Source: CAXSDR01 sp964236445
GTDB lineage: Bacteria; Actinomycetota; Actinomycetes; Motilibacterales; Motilibacteraceae
DNA length: 25,646 bases
Direction: 5' to 3'
NCBI GenBank assembly: GCA_964236445.1
Contig: CAXSDR010000048.1
Span: 1 to 25,646 of the forward strand
Shown: piece by piece, positions 13,846-21,109 of the stretch
Numbering within the stretch: the first letter of the stretch is position 1
How the letters are laid out: each line of letters opens with the position of its first letter
Position numbers and translations under genes: made by a program
The notes under the pieces: generated by a model
What the model saw: the letters and a program-made list of their open reading frames with translations, nothing else
The model's database searches: none
Told to the model about the DNA's origin: nothing

Positions 13846-13917
13846 GATCAGACGCTTCAGGCCCTGCGATCGCTCCAGGAAGGCCAGCCGTTCGCGCGAC
13901 CTGTCAGGATTCCGGGC

Positions 13918-14544
13918 GTGACCGCATCCCTGTTTGCGGCGGCCTCGGGCCTCGGCCTCGGGCTGTCGCTGATCATCGCGATCGGCGCGCAGAATGCCTT
14001 CGTCCTGCGACAAGGCCTGAGAGGTGAGCATGTGCCGCCCGTCGTGGCGATCTGCGTGCTCTCCGACATCACGTTGATCGTGGCCGGCGTCGCAGGGGCC
14101 GGCGCGCTGGTCAGCCGGTCGCCCGGGATCCTTGGTGTGGTCCGGGTCGCAGGCGCTGCCTTCCTGCTGGGCTACGCCGGGCTCGCCGCGCTCCGGGCGC
14201 TGCGGCCAGGACGTCTCGACGCCGAGACCGACCCGCCGAGCCGGCGCGCAAGTCCCGGGCTGGGCCCCACGGTGTCCACCTGCCTGGCGCTGACGTGGCT
14301 CAACCCGCATGTCTATCTCGACACCGTCGTGCTCCTCGGCTCGGTCGCCGCGACGCATGCCCACCACCGGTGGGCGTTCGCGGCCGGCGCGTGCACCGCC
14401 AGCACCATGTGGTTCGCGGGGCTCGGCTTCGGCGCCCGCCTGCTGCGCCCGCTGTTCGAGCGGCCCGGCGCATGGCGAGTGCTTGACGCCGGGATCGCCT
14501 TGGTGATGCTCACGCTGGCAGCGTCGCTGATAGCCAGCCTGTGA
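13918..14544 (+). CDS. LysE/ArgO-family amino acid exporter
   Basis: The 208-residue, about six-helix protein carries the family signature near its start: LGLGLSLIIAIGAQNAFVLRQGLR, followed by VVAICVLSDITLIVAGVAG and the LTWLNPHVYLDTVVLLGS motif at about 125-142. Such proteins export basic amino acids (lysine, arginine) or analogues. The GTG at 13918 is chosen because the family begins just before this hydrophobic helix; CAGGAT seven bases upstream could be a leaderless -10. The usual divergent LysG/ArgP regulator is absent; a DUF929 gene takes its place. The downstream mobA-like gene starts ten bases after the stop, with its own ribosome site. Confidence 0.93.
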   Translation: MTASLFAAASGLGLGLSLIIAIGAQNAFVLRQGLRGEHVPPVVAICVLSDITLIVAGVAGAGALVSRSPGILGVVRVAGAAFLLGYAGLAALRALRPGRLDAETDPPSRRASPGLGPTVSTCLALTWLNPHVYLDTVVLLGSVAATHAHHRWAFAAGACTASTMWFAGLGFGARLLRPLFERPGAWRVLDAGIALVMLTLAASLIASL

Positions 14545-14554
14545 GGAGAACGAC

Positions 14555-15112
14555 GTGACCGTGCCCCCCTTCGGGGCCGATGCGGTGGTGTTGGCAGGCG
14601 GTCGCGGTCGACGGCTCGGCGGCGCGGACAAGGCAATGCTCGACATAGCAGGCCGCACCTCGCTGCAGCGGGTGCTCGACGCCCTCGGCGAGGTGCAGCG
14701 CATCGTCGTGGTCGGCCCGGAACGCGACGTCACGACGCCCGTGCGCTGGACGCGCGAGCAACCCGCGCGCTCGGGGCCCGCGAGCGCGCTGCGAGCCGGG
14801 ATCGCCCTGACCAGCGCACCTGTGGTCGTAGTGCTCGCCGCAGACACGCCGCTGGTGCGAGGCAGCACCGTGCGCCGACTGCTCGATGCCATCGGGACGT
14901 CCGACGGTGCGCTCCTGGTCGACGGCGAGGGCCGCGACCAGCCGTTGGTCGGCGCCTATCGCCGCTCGGCGGTCGCCGGACGGCCGGGAAGCTCGCTGCG
15001 GTGGCTGCTCGGCGGCCTCGACCTGAACCGCCTGCCCGACACAGAGGCCGTCTCTCTCGACGTCGACACGGCCGCCGACCTGGCCCGGGTGCGGGCGCGG
15101 CTGCGAGGCTGA
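14555..15112 (+). CDS. mobA: Molybdenum cofactor guanylyltransferase (MobA-like nucleotidyltransferase)
   Basis: The 185-residue protein starts with the nucleotidyltransferase signature VVLAGGRGRRLGGADKAML (about residues 12-30), with the glycine loop and catalytic Lys of MobA. VVVLAADTPLV at about 90-100 carries the metal-binding Asp, and QPLVGAYRRS follows. MobA adds GMP to molybdopterin to form the bis-MGD-type cofactor. GAGGAG six bases before the GTG supports the start. The next gene, DUF6457, begins four bases after its stop. No molybdoenzyme or other moa/moe gene is in the window. MobA-like proteins of this size may act on other cofactors, but the motif set fits MobA best. Confidence 0.88.
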   Translation: MTVPPFGADAVVLAGGRGRRLGGADKAMLDIAGRTSLQRVLDALGEVQRIVVVGPERDVTTPVRWTREQPARSGPASALRAGIALTSAPVVVVLAADTPLVRGSTVRRLLDAIGTSDGALLVDGEGRDQPLVGAYRRSAVAGRPGSSLRWLLGGLDLNRLPDTEAVSLDVDTAADLARVRARLRG

Positions 15113-15116
15113 GCCC

Positions 15117-15410
15117 ATGTTGGAGAACTGGGTCACCGCCCTCTGCGCCGAGCTCGAGCTCGACCCCGCCGTCATCGACGTGCCACTGGTGCTCGATATC
15201 GCCCGCGATGCCGCCCACGGCGTCGAGCGACCGGCGGCCCCCCTGACCACGTTCCTCGTCGGTTGGGCCGCGGCGCGCGCCGGCGGCAGCCAGGATGACG
15301 TACGCGCTGCGGCGGTCAAGGCCGCCCGCCTAGCGAGCTCCTGGGAGCCGAGGGAGCCGAGGGAGCCGAGGGAGCACGGGGAGCCGTCGGGCAGTCCCGC
15401 GGCCGAGTGA
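15117..15410 (+). CDS. DUF6457 protein
   Basis: This 97-residue protein matches the small actinobacterial DUF6457 pattern: LENWVTALCAELELD, a VLDIARDAAHGVERPAAPLTTFL core, then AARAGGSQDDVRAAAVKAARLA. It is usually found next to, or fused to, MobA-type proteins, as here with four bases between the genes, so it may help molybdenum-cofactor synthesis. It consists mostly of helices and has no membrane segment. The C-terminal tail is an Glu-Pro-Arg repeat caused by a 9-bp tandem duplication. The stop overlaps the next GTG (GTGA). Confidence 0.88.
   Translation: MLENWVTALCAELELDPAVIDVPLVLDIARDAAHGVERPAAPLTTFLVGWAAARAGGSQDDVRAAAVKAARLASSWEPREPREPREHGEPSGSPAAE
15343..15369. repeat. 9-bp tandem repeat in the DUF6457 tail
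   Basis: gggagccga occurs three times exactly, with a degenerate fourth unit following (15370 on). It encodes Glu-Pro-Arg units near the C-terminus of DUF6457. The unit size keeps the frame. Confidence 0.85.
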
Positions 15411-17398
15411 CGGGCCGCTCGCGCGAGAGTTCCCGTAGACCCGACGTCCAGGGACTGCGGGCAGTCGCCGTCCTGCTGGTCATGTCGTTTCACGCCGGGC
15501 TGCCCGTGCCAGGCGGATTCACCGGGGTGGACGTCTTCTTCGTCATCAGCGGCTTCGTGATCGCCGCGTCCATCGTGCGTGATACGCAGTCCGATGCAGG
15601 ATTCTCACTTCGTGGGTTCTATGCCCGGCGCGTACGCCGCCTGCTTCCCGCCCTGGCAACCCTCGTCGGGATCGTGTGCGTCGCGTCGGTCGTGCTGCAA
15701 TCACCGGCCATCGCCCACCGCACCGTGCGCACCGGCGTGGCCGCCGTCGCCTCAGTCGCCAATATCGAGGTCGCGCGGACGACGGGCGGTTATTTCGACG
15801 AGCCGGCGACGACGAACCCGCTCCTGCACACCTGGTCGCTCTCGGTCGAAGAACAGTTCTACCTCGTCTTGCCGCTGCTGCTGATCCTCGGCCTTCGGCT
15901 GGGGCGAGGCCGACGGCACCCGCTGTTGCCCGCTGCCGTGCTCCTCGCGCTGGTCGGATCGGCATCGTTCGCGCTCGCGCACCACTGGGTGCTCCAGATC
16001 GGGCCGCCCGACCGACCTGCGATGGCGCAAACGGCGTTCTACAGCGCCGCGACGCGGGCGTGGGAGTTCGTCGCCGGTGTCCTGCTCGCCCTGGCCGTGG
16101 CCGGCGGCGCATCGCCCGGCCGGCGCGGCGGGGGAATCTGCGGCATCGCCGGCATCGGACTTCTCACCGCCGCCTTCGCGCGTCTCGACGCCTCGAGCGG
16201 CGTGCCGAGCACGCCGGCACTGCTCCCGGTCCTCGGTTCGCTCGGCATTCTCGCCGCCGGGTGCAGCCCAAGCTGGTCGCCGGTGTCGCGGCTACTGGCG
16301 TGGGCACCGCTCGTGGCGATCGGCGACGTCTCCTACTCGCTCTATCTGTGGCACTGGCCGGCGGTGGTACTCGCTCACATCGCGGCGCCGGAATCACTCG
16401 TCGTGGCCATCGGCGCCGTGGCGCTGTCCGCGCTGCCCGCCGTGTTGTCCTACCGGTGGGTCGAGCAGCCGGTGCGCCGGCGCTCGGTGCTCGGCGCCTG
16501 GAGCGCCCCGCGGCTCGTGGCCGCCCTCGCCGGAACCGCCGTCCTGCTGGCCGCCGTGCCCGCTGTCGCCAGTGAACGCTCGCAGTCGGCGGCGACACGG
16601 GCCTTCACCACCCAGACGACGAGCTCGCACACCGACCACCGCCTGGGCTGCGACGTGCCACCCAGCGATGCCCACCCTCCGGCTCGACGGTGCGCCATCG
16701 GGCCTGACACTGCCGGCACCGTCTATCTCGTCGGTGACTCGCAGGCGGGCATGTGGAGCGAGGCGGTGCTGGGCGCGGCGGCGGCGCTGCACTGGCGCAC
16801 GGTGATCGCGACGCAGCATGCGTGCCCGTGGATCGTGCCGGACGGCGTACGCCACTGCCCCGACCTCGCTTCCTCGCTGCACTGGCTCGCGGAGCAACCG
16901 CCCGGCGTGGTGGTGCTCGCGGTGGAGTCCGACAGCTATGTCGACAACGAGGTCCTCGACCTCGGCACCACCGGTCGCGCGCAGCGGGCAGCGGCGTGGG
17001 AGCTGGCGCTGGCCGCGACCGTCCGGCCGCTGCTCGCTGCGGGCCATCGCGTGGTGATCGTGCATCCCGCACCGAGGTTCTGGACGTGGCGGCCGGGCAC
17101 CTGCAACGGACCGCTCGTGCGACGCTCACCACACGACTGCGGCCAGCGCATCCGACGCAGCGACGCGCAGGCGTGGCGAGCGGCCGCGATGGGCGCGGAA
17201 CGGTCGGTCGGCCTGCTGCCCGGCGTCTCGACCGTCGACCCGTTCGATGCCATGTGTGACGCGCAGGTGTGCCGCACGAATCTGGGAAACCGGTGGCTCG
17301 CGCGCGATGCCGACCACGTGACTGTCGAGCTCAGCACCTCGCTCGCACCGGCGTTCGCAGCCGCGATAGGCAGGATCAGCAGTGGGCCGACCGGGTGA
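15407..17398 (+). CDS. Acyltransferase-3 membrane protein with C-terminal SGNH domain (OafA-like)
   Basis: The 663-residue protein begins with the AT3 signature DVQGLRAVAVLLVMSFHAG (His29 is the conserved catalytic His), FTGVDVFFVISGFVI, and HTWSLSVEEQFYLVLPLLL, in a multi-helix domain of about 370 residues. After a helix near 365-385 the extracytoplasmic SGNH domain shows GDSQ at 443-446 and a C-terminal DADH at 634-637 in place of the DxxH pair. These OafA-type enzymes O-acetylate surface polysaccharides, cell-wall glycans or antibiotics, with the AT3 part moving the acyl group across the membrane. The GTG start overlaps the DUF6457 stop, so it is co-transcribed with mobA, although no functional link is evident. 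No glycan-synthesis genes surround it. Confidence 0.93.
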   Translation: MTGRSRESSRRPDVQGLRAVAVLLVMSFHAGLPVPGGFTGVDVFFVISGFVIAASIVRDTQSDAGFSLRGFYARRVRRLLPALATLVGIVCVASVVLQSPAIAHRTVRTGVAAVASVANIEVARTTGGYFDEPATTNPLLHTWSLSVEEQFYLVLPLLLILGLRLGRGRRHPLLPAAVLLALVGSASFALAHHWVLQIGPPDRPAMAQTAFYSAATRAWEFVAGVLLALAVAGGASPGRRGGGICGIAGIGLLTAAFARLDASSGVPSTPALLPVLGSLGILAAGCSPSWSPVSRLLAWAPLVAIGDVSYSLYLWHWPAVVLAHIAAPESLVVAIGAVALSALPAVLSYRWVEQPVRRRSVLGAWSAPRLVAALAGTAVLLAAVPAVASERSQSAATRAFTTQTTSSHTDHRLGCDVPPSDAHPPARRCAIGPDTAGTVYLVGDSQAGMWSEAVLGAAAALHWRTVIATQHACPWIVPDGVRHCPDLASSLHWLAEQPPGVVVLAVESDSYVDNEVLDLGTTGRAQRAAAWELALAATVRPLLAAGHRVVIVHPAPRFWTWRPGTCNGPLVRRSPHDCGQRIRRSDAQAWRAAAMGAERSVGLLPGVSTVDPFDAMCDAQVCRTNLGNRWLARDADHVTVELSTSLAPAFAAAIGRISSGPTG

Positions 17399-17409
17399 GG
17401 TGTCACCCG
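17392..17409 (+). terminator. Hairpin at the end of the acyltransferase gene
   Basis: CGGGTGA and TCACCCG form a 7-bp perfect stem with a 4-base loop, overlapping the stop codon. It has no T tract, so terminator use is uncertain. Confidence 0.4.
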
Positions 17410-17452
17410 ACAAGACCGCCCATCCCAGCGTTCCGTAGTCCAGACTGTTGCT

Positions 17453-19141
17453 GTGGGTGATCAGGGCGGGCGCGCGCCTACAACGACGAGCGGCGACTCC
17501 GCGCGCGTACGCGCCTTCGCCGTGGCCGGGATCGGCACGTGGGAATGGGATCCGCACGACGCAACGGTCACATTCGATGACGCCTGCGCCCGGCTCTTCG
17601 GCCGCCGTCAGGGCGCAGAGCACGCCGGCTTCGACGCTCTGCTGCACTTCATCCACCCCGAGGACCTCACGCTGCTCGAGACCAGCGCCCGCCTGGCTGC
17701 GCGCGCGGGACGACCACAGGAGTGCACGCTGCGCGCGCAGTTCCCTGACGGCATGCGCCACCTGCTGTGTCGCAGTCGTGGCGAGTCCGCGGGCGGCAGG
17801 ACGCGGGTCGTGGGGGCGGTGCTCGACGTCACCGAGCTGCGCAGCGCCGACGCGGCCAAGCTCTCGGCCACGCAGCGGATGGCAAGCCTGTCAGCGGTCG
17901 CCCTGTCGCTCAACGCCGCACGCTCAGTCGAAGACGTCGTGCATGTCGTCATGGGCGGGGGCTTCAAGGTTCTCGGCGCCGCACGTGGAGTGCTCGCGGT
18001 CACGGACGCCACCGGCCGGCGCGTACGCGTGTGGCGCAGTGGTGACGACGTCGACGACGACATCAAGGCGCACTTCACCGACGTGTCGATCGACACGCCG
18101 TTGCCCTCGACCTACGCCGCTCGCACCGGCCGGGCGCTGTTCCTGCACGACGCCGCGGCGAACATCGACATGTTCCCCGACACGGCGGACCTCACGCGGC
18201 GAGTCAACGCCGAGGGCGTCGCGGCCCTGCCGCTTGCCGTGCCCGGCCGGGCCCTGGGCGCGCTGATGATCTCGTGGCGTGAGCCGCGGACATTTCCGCC
18301 AGAGGACCGTGACCTCGCGTTCGCGCTGGCTGCCCAGACCGCGCAGGCCCTGGACCGCGTGCTCGTCGGCGCGGCGGAACGGCGGGTCAGCGAGAGCCTG
18401 CAGCGCAGCCTCCTGACCCTGCCGCCACGGCTGCTGAAACCGGGGCCGCCCGGCTGCCCGGACGACCTGCGCATCGCCGTGCGCTACCGCCCCGCCGCTC
18501 ACCTCGCACGCGTCGGCGGCGACTGGTATGACGTTTTCACGCAGCCTGGTGGCCGCACGGTGCTCGTCCTCGGTGACGTCATGGGCCACGACGTACGCGC
18601 GGCGGGTGTCATGGGCCAGGTGCGCAACCTGCTGCGCGGGATCGCCTACGACCGCTGTGCGGAACCGTCCGAGGTGCTGCGGCGGGTCGACGCCGTGATG
18701 GCGGGACTCGACGTCACGACGCCGGCGACGAGCGTCGTGCTGCGCATCGCACGGCCCGCTGCGGACCATGGAGCCAGGGACATCCAGTGGTCGAACGCCG
18801 GCCACCTGCCGCCGGTGCTCCTCGGCGCTGACGGCTCGGTGGAAGTCCTGCGTACGCCGCCGGAGCTACTGCTGGGAGTCGACAGCCTGACCGAGCGCAC
18901 CGCGCACGACATGACGCTGTCGCCAGGCGCGACGCTGCTGGTCTTCACGGACGGCCTCATCGAACGTCGTGACGAGGACCTCGAGTGTGGGCTCGACCGG
19001 CTCTGCACGGTGCTGCGCGACCTGGCGGGACATCCGCTCGAGGAGACGTGCGACGAGCTGCTCGAACGGCTGGTGCCCGAGCGGTGCGAGGACGACGTGG
19101 CGCTGGTGGCGCTGCGGCTCGAGGCCGAAACACAGAGATAG
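17453..19141 (+). CDS. PAS-GAF-PP2C (SpoIIE/RsbU-type) serine/threonine phosphatase
   Basis: The 562-residue protein has three domains: PAS/PAC at about 18-130 (AVAGIGTWEWDPHDATVTFDD, then HPEDLTLLE and GAVLDVTELR), GAF at about 140-300 (LSLNAARSVEDVVHVVM, ALPLAVPGRALGALMISW), and PPM at about 315-560. In the PPM domain GGDWYDVF carries Asp357, GDVMGHDVRAAGVMGQVR carries Asp375, and LVFTDGLIERR and CEDDVALVALRL follow. It has no kinase (HATPase) domain and no membrane segment. Such proteins dephosphorylate anti-anti-sigma factors in partner-switch pathways in response to ligands sensed by PAS/GAF. No STAS or anti-sigma gene is in the window. The start is GTG 17453; CAGACT six bases upstream is a weak leaderless -10. 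Confidence 0.93.
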   Translation: MGDQGGRAPTTTSGDSARVRAFAVAGIGTWEWDPHDATVTFDDACARLFGRRQGAEHAGFDALLHFIHPEDLTLLETSARLAARAGRPQECTLRAQFPDGMRHLLCRSRGESAGGRTRVVGAVLDVTELRSADAAKLSATQRMASLSAVALSLNAARSVEDVVHVVMGGGFKVLGAARGVLAVTDATGRRVRVWRSGDDVDDDIKAHFTDVSIDTPLPSTYAARTGRALFLHDAAANIDMFPDTADLTRRVNAEGVAALPLAVPGRALGALMISWREPRTFPPEDRDLAFALAAQTAQALDRVLVGAAERRVSESLQRSLLTLPPRLLKPGPPGCPDDLRIAVRYRPAAHLARVGGDWYDVFTQPGGRTVLVLGDVMGHDVRAAGVMGQVRNLLRGIAYDRCAEPSEVLRRVDAVMAGLDVTTPATSVVLRIARPAADHGARDIQWSNAGHLPPVLLGADGSVEVLRTPPELLLGVDSLTERTAHDMTLSPGATLLVFTDGLIERRDEDLECGLDRLCTVLRDLAGHPLEETCDELLERLVPERCEDDVALVALRLEAETQR

Positions 19142-19243
19142 GCATGAGCCTGCCGGGATAGGCGACGGCTGACTCGACCTGGTGAAGGCCGGCATCCGCC
19201 GCGGGTCTCCCGCCCGACAGCGGCGGACACTGTCGTGCCCGGC

Positions 19244-19249
19244 TACGGT
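19244..19249 (+). promoter_or_regulatory. -10 hexamer for leaderless TMEM175-like gene
   Basis: TACGGT is followed by six bases and the ATG at 19256, consistent with TANNNT and a leaderless mRNA. It supports this start over positions further upstream. Confidence 0.45.
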
Positions 19250-19255
19250 CGGGGC

Positions 19256-19843
19256 ATGGACAAGGGGCGGCTCGAAGCATTCAGCGACGCAGTCATCGCG
19301 ATCATCATGACCGTCATGGTCCTCGAACTACGGCCACCGGAGTCGACGGACCTTCACGCGCTGCAAGCGAAGATCCCCGTCTTCCTCGCCTACGTGCTGA
19401 GCTTCGTCAATCTCGGTATCTACTGGAACAACCACCATCACCTGCTGCAGGCCACGCGCCGCGTCAACGGCAACATCCTCTGGGCGAACACGCACTTGTT
19501 GTTCTGGCTGTCGCTGTTCCCGTTCACGACCGCATGGATGGGCGAGCACCAGCTTGCCTCCGCTCCGGTCGCGACCTACGGCGTCGTCTCGATCCTTTCT
19601 GCCGTCGCTTACTACGTGCTGCAAAGTGCGGTCGTCAAGGAGCAGGGTGCTGACTGGCCTCTCGCCGCAGCGCTCGGCCGCGACATCAAGGGCAAGGTCT
19701 CGCCGCTCATCCTCGCAGCCGGCATCGGCCTGGCCTTCGTTCAACCATGGCTCGCCGTCGCGTGTTACGCGATCATCGCGCTGATGTGGCTCGTTCCCGA
19801 CCGCCGCATCGAACGCATCGTCTTCAGCATCGACACCGACTGA
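19256..19843 (+). CDS. TMEM175-family potassium channel protein (DUF1211)
   Basis: The 195-residue protein starts with the TMEM175 hallmark RLEAFSDAVIAIIMTVMVLEL at residues 5-25, where the FSD motif and hydrophobic stripe line the pore. About six helices follow (VFLAYVLSFVNLGIYWNNHHHLL, NTHLLFWLSLFPFTTAWM, and others). Bacterial TMEM175 proteins are tetrameric, weakly selective K+ channels without a P-loop. The length is typical of the single-repeat bacterial form. It is flanked by a possible leaderless promoter and a downstream hairpin, so it is probably transcribed alone. Confidence 0.93.
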   Translation: MDKGRLEAFSDAVIAIIMTVMVLELRPPESTDLHALQAKIPVFLAYVLSFVNLGIYWNNHHHLLQATRRVNGNILWANTHLLFWLSLFPFTTAWMGEHQLASAPVATYGVVSILSAVAYYVLQSAVVKEQGADWPLAAALGRDIKGKVSPLILAAGIGLAFVQPWLAVACYAIIALMWLVPDRRIERIVFSIDTD

Positions 19844-19844
19844 C

Positions 19845-19862
19845 CTTCACATCTGCGTGAAG
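19845..19862 (+). terminator. Hairpin after TMEM175-like gene
   Basis: CTTCAC-atctgc-GTGAAG forms a perfect 6-bp stem starting just after the stop codon. There is no T tract; it is a modest terminator candidate. Confidence 0.4.
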
Positions 19863-19930
19863 CTGGTGATGCCAGCGGACTTGAGGGGCCACAGTGCCTG
19901 CACACAGCAGCAGAGCCGGCACGAGGAGCC

Positions 19931-20458
19931 GTGATACACCGTGCGCGTGCAAACCGAACCGAACGCGGTCAACGTCGGATATCTGCGACACTCGGCCAGT
20001 GCAGGCCGCCGACCGACGTCGCCCTTGAGAAGCCGTCCGGGCGCCCGGTGAGCGGCTGCTGGCAGAGCGGCGGCCCGCAGTGGTTGTTCGCCGCGACTCT
20101 CGGTGGAGGGATGGGGCTGGTGACGGTTGTTGTGGCCGCCTTCAGCGAGAATGTGGCGCCGAGGCCACCGAGGCCACGCAGCAGATATGTGGCATGCGTG
20201 GGCGGGGTTTGCCTTGCGGCTTTGGAGTTCGTCACCGGCGACTTCACGCTGCAGGATGCCGCGTTCTTGACGGCACCGGTGCTTCTCGCAGGACTGCTGG
20301 TCGCCGCGGTCACGCGCATCGACCGCCTCACCTTCGCCAGCTCGGGCGCCTCTCTAGGCAGGAGATACCCCCGGTCTTTCTGCAGCCTGGGGGTTTGCTA
20401 TCTGCTTCTCACCGTGGGCAGCTTCGTTGCCTCGATCGTGCTCGGCCGCTCATGCTGA
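19931..20458 (+). CDS. Hypothetical small membrane protein
   Basis: From GTG 19931 the frame gives 175 residues. The first 45 are polar and Arg-rich and may not be translated. The rest has four hydrophobic helices: WLFAATLGGGMGLVTVVVAA, RYVACVGGVCLAALEFVTG, AAFLTAPVLLAGLLVAAV and GVCYLLLTVGSFVASIVLG. That regular spacing is the main reason to accept it as real. GAGGAG lies close to the GTG, but codon bias is weaker than in the neighbours and a GC-rich hairpin lies inside the frame at 20367-20394. No family is recognised. Confidence 0.5.
   Translation: MIHRARANRTERGQRRISATLGQCRPPTDVALEKPSGRPVSGCWQSGGPQWLFAATLGGGMGLVTVVVAAFSENVAPRPPRPRSRYVACVGGVCLAALEFVTGDFTLQDAAFLTAPVLLAGLLVAAVTRIDRLTFASSGASLGRRYPRSFCSLGVCYLLLTVGSFVASIVLGRSC
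20367..20394 (+). repeat. GC-rich hairpin within the small membrane protein gene
   Basis: ACCCCCGG (20367-20374) and CCTGGGGGT (20386-20394) pair with a single bulged T and are followed by TTGCTA. It looks like a weak terminator or attenuator. Confidence 0.4.
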
Positions 20459-20474
20459 GGCCGGGAATCCGACG

Positions 20475-20972
20475 TCACTTCGCGAGCTCGTCACGCAGCA
20501 GGTCCAGATGTCCCGCGTGCCGGGCGGTCTCCTCGAGCATGTGGACGTAGATCCAGCGCAGAGTCACGGGACCGGCGCCGAACGACGGCACCTTCGCAGC
20601 CACATCCAGATCAATGGCGGTGGCCGCGGCGACTCGACTCCGCTCACAGGCTGTCGCATAGAGCTGGCGGGCGCGATCCACTCCCCCTGTCGCGCCTGCG
20701 TGGAAATCCCAGTCGAGGTCATCGTCGTAGGCCGCCGAGGCCCATGGCTCGCACGCAGACTGACCGAGGAACCGCTCCGAGAACCACAGGTCTTCCATGT
20801 GCGCCAGATGCACGACGATGCCTGCAACCGTCAGGTCTGACGCGCGTAGGACCCGTCGTCCGGCAGCTGCGTCATCGAGGTCGGCAAGGGCCGCCAGGAT
20901 GCCACCTCGATAAGCCTCGTAGAACGCTTCGAGCATCACGCGCTCACTTGCTCGCAACGGTGGGTGTGCCAT
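20475..20972 (-). CDS. DinB-family (DUF664) protein
   Basis: The 165-residue four-helix protein matches the DUF664 branch of DinB: a first helix MLEAFYEAYRGGILAAL, HLAHMEDLWFSERFLG at about 55-72 with a metal-ligand-type His, and the C-terminal signature VTLRWIYVHMLEETARHAGHLDLLRDEL with further His ligands. DinB folds hold a metal through three His and include mycothiol- and bacillithiol-dependent S-transferases. The DUF664 members have no firmly known substrate, but a thiol-dependent detoxification role fits an actinomycete. The start is supported by a TAGGTT -10 six bases upstream (leaderless). It lies downstream of the conservon but behind a hairpin and its own promoter. Confidence 0.92.
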   Translation of the reverse strand: MAHPPLRASERVMLEAFYEAYRGGILAALADLDDAAAGRRVLRASDLTVAGIVVHLAHMEDLWFSERFLGQSACEPWASAAYDDDLDWDFHAGATGGVDRARQLYATACERSRVAAATAIDLDVAAKVPSFGAGPVTLRWIYVHMLEETARHAGHLDLLRDELAK

Positions 20973-20978
20973 CCCGGG

Positions 20979-20984
20979 AACCTA
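20979..20984 (-). promoter_or_regulatory. Extended -10 for leaderless DinB-family gene
   Basis: On the minus strand TGCTAGGTT (extended TGn plus TAGGTT) is followed by CCCGGG and the ATG. This is the clearest leaderless promoter in the window. Confidence 0.6.
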
Positions 20985-21043
20985 GCAAGAACGGCATCGA
21001 CGAAAACATGCAACGTGTGCGCGTCGCGCGCAGACATGTGGCT

Positions 21044-21063
21044 GCGGCGGACCCCCCCGCCGC
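21044..21063 (-). terminator. Hairpin downstream of the cvn operon
   Basis: GCGGCGG and CCGCCGC form a 7-bp stem with a 6-base loop, 47 bases after the cvnD stop. It separates the conservon from the DinB gene. Confidence 0.5.
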
Positions 21064-21109
21064 TATGCCAGGGGACCCGCCGCAGTGTCGTACGAACCGC
21101 AGTGTCCGA

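Noticed and set aside
13843..14892. A 349-codon minus-strand frame opposite lysE and mobA
   Set aside because: Antisense to two well-supported genes; no coding pattern of its own.
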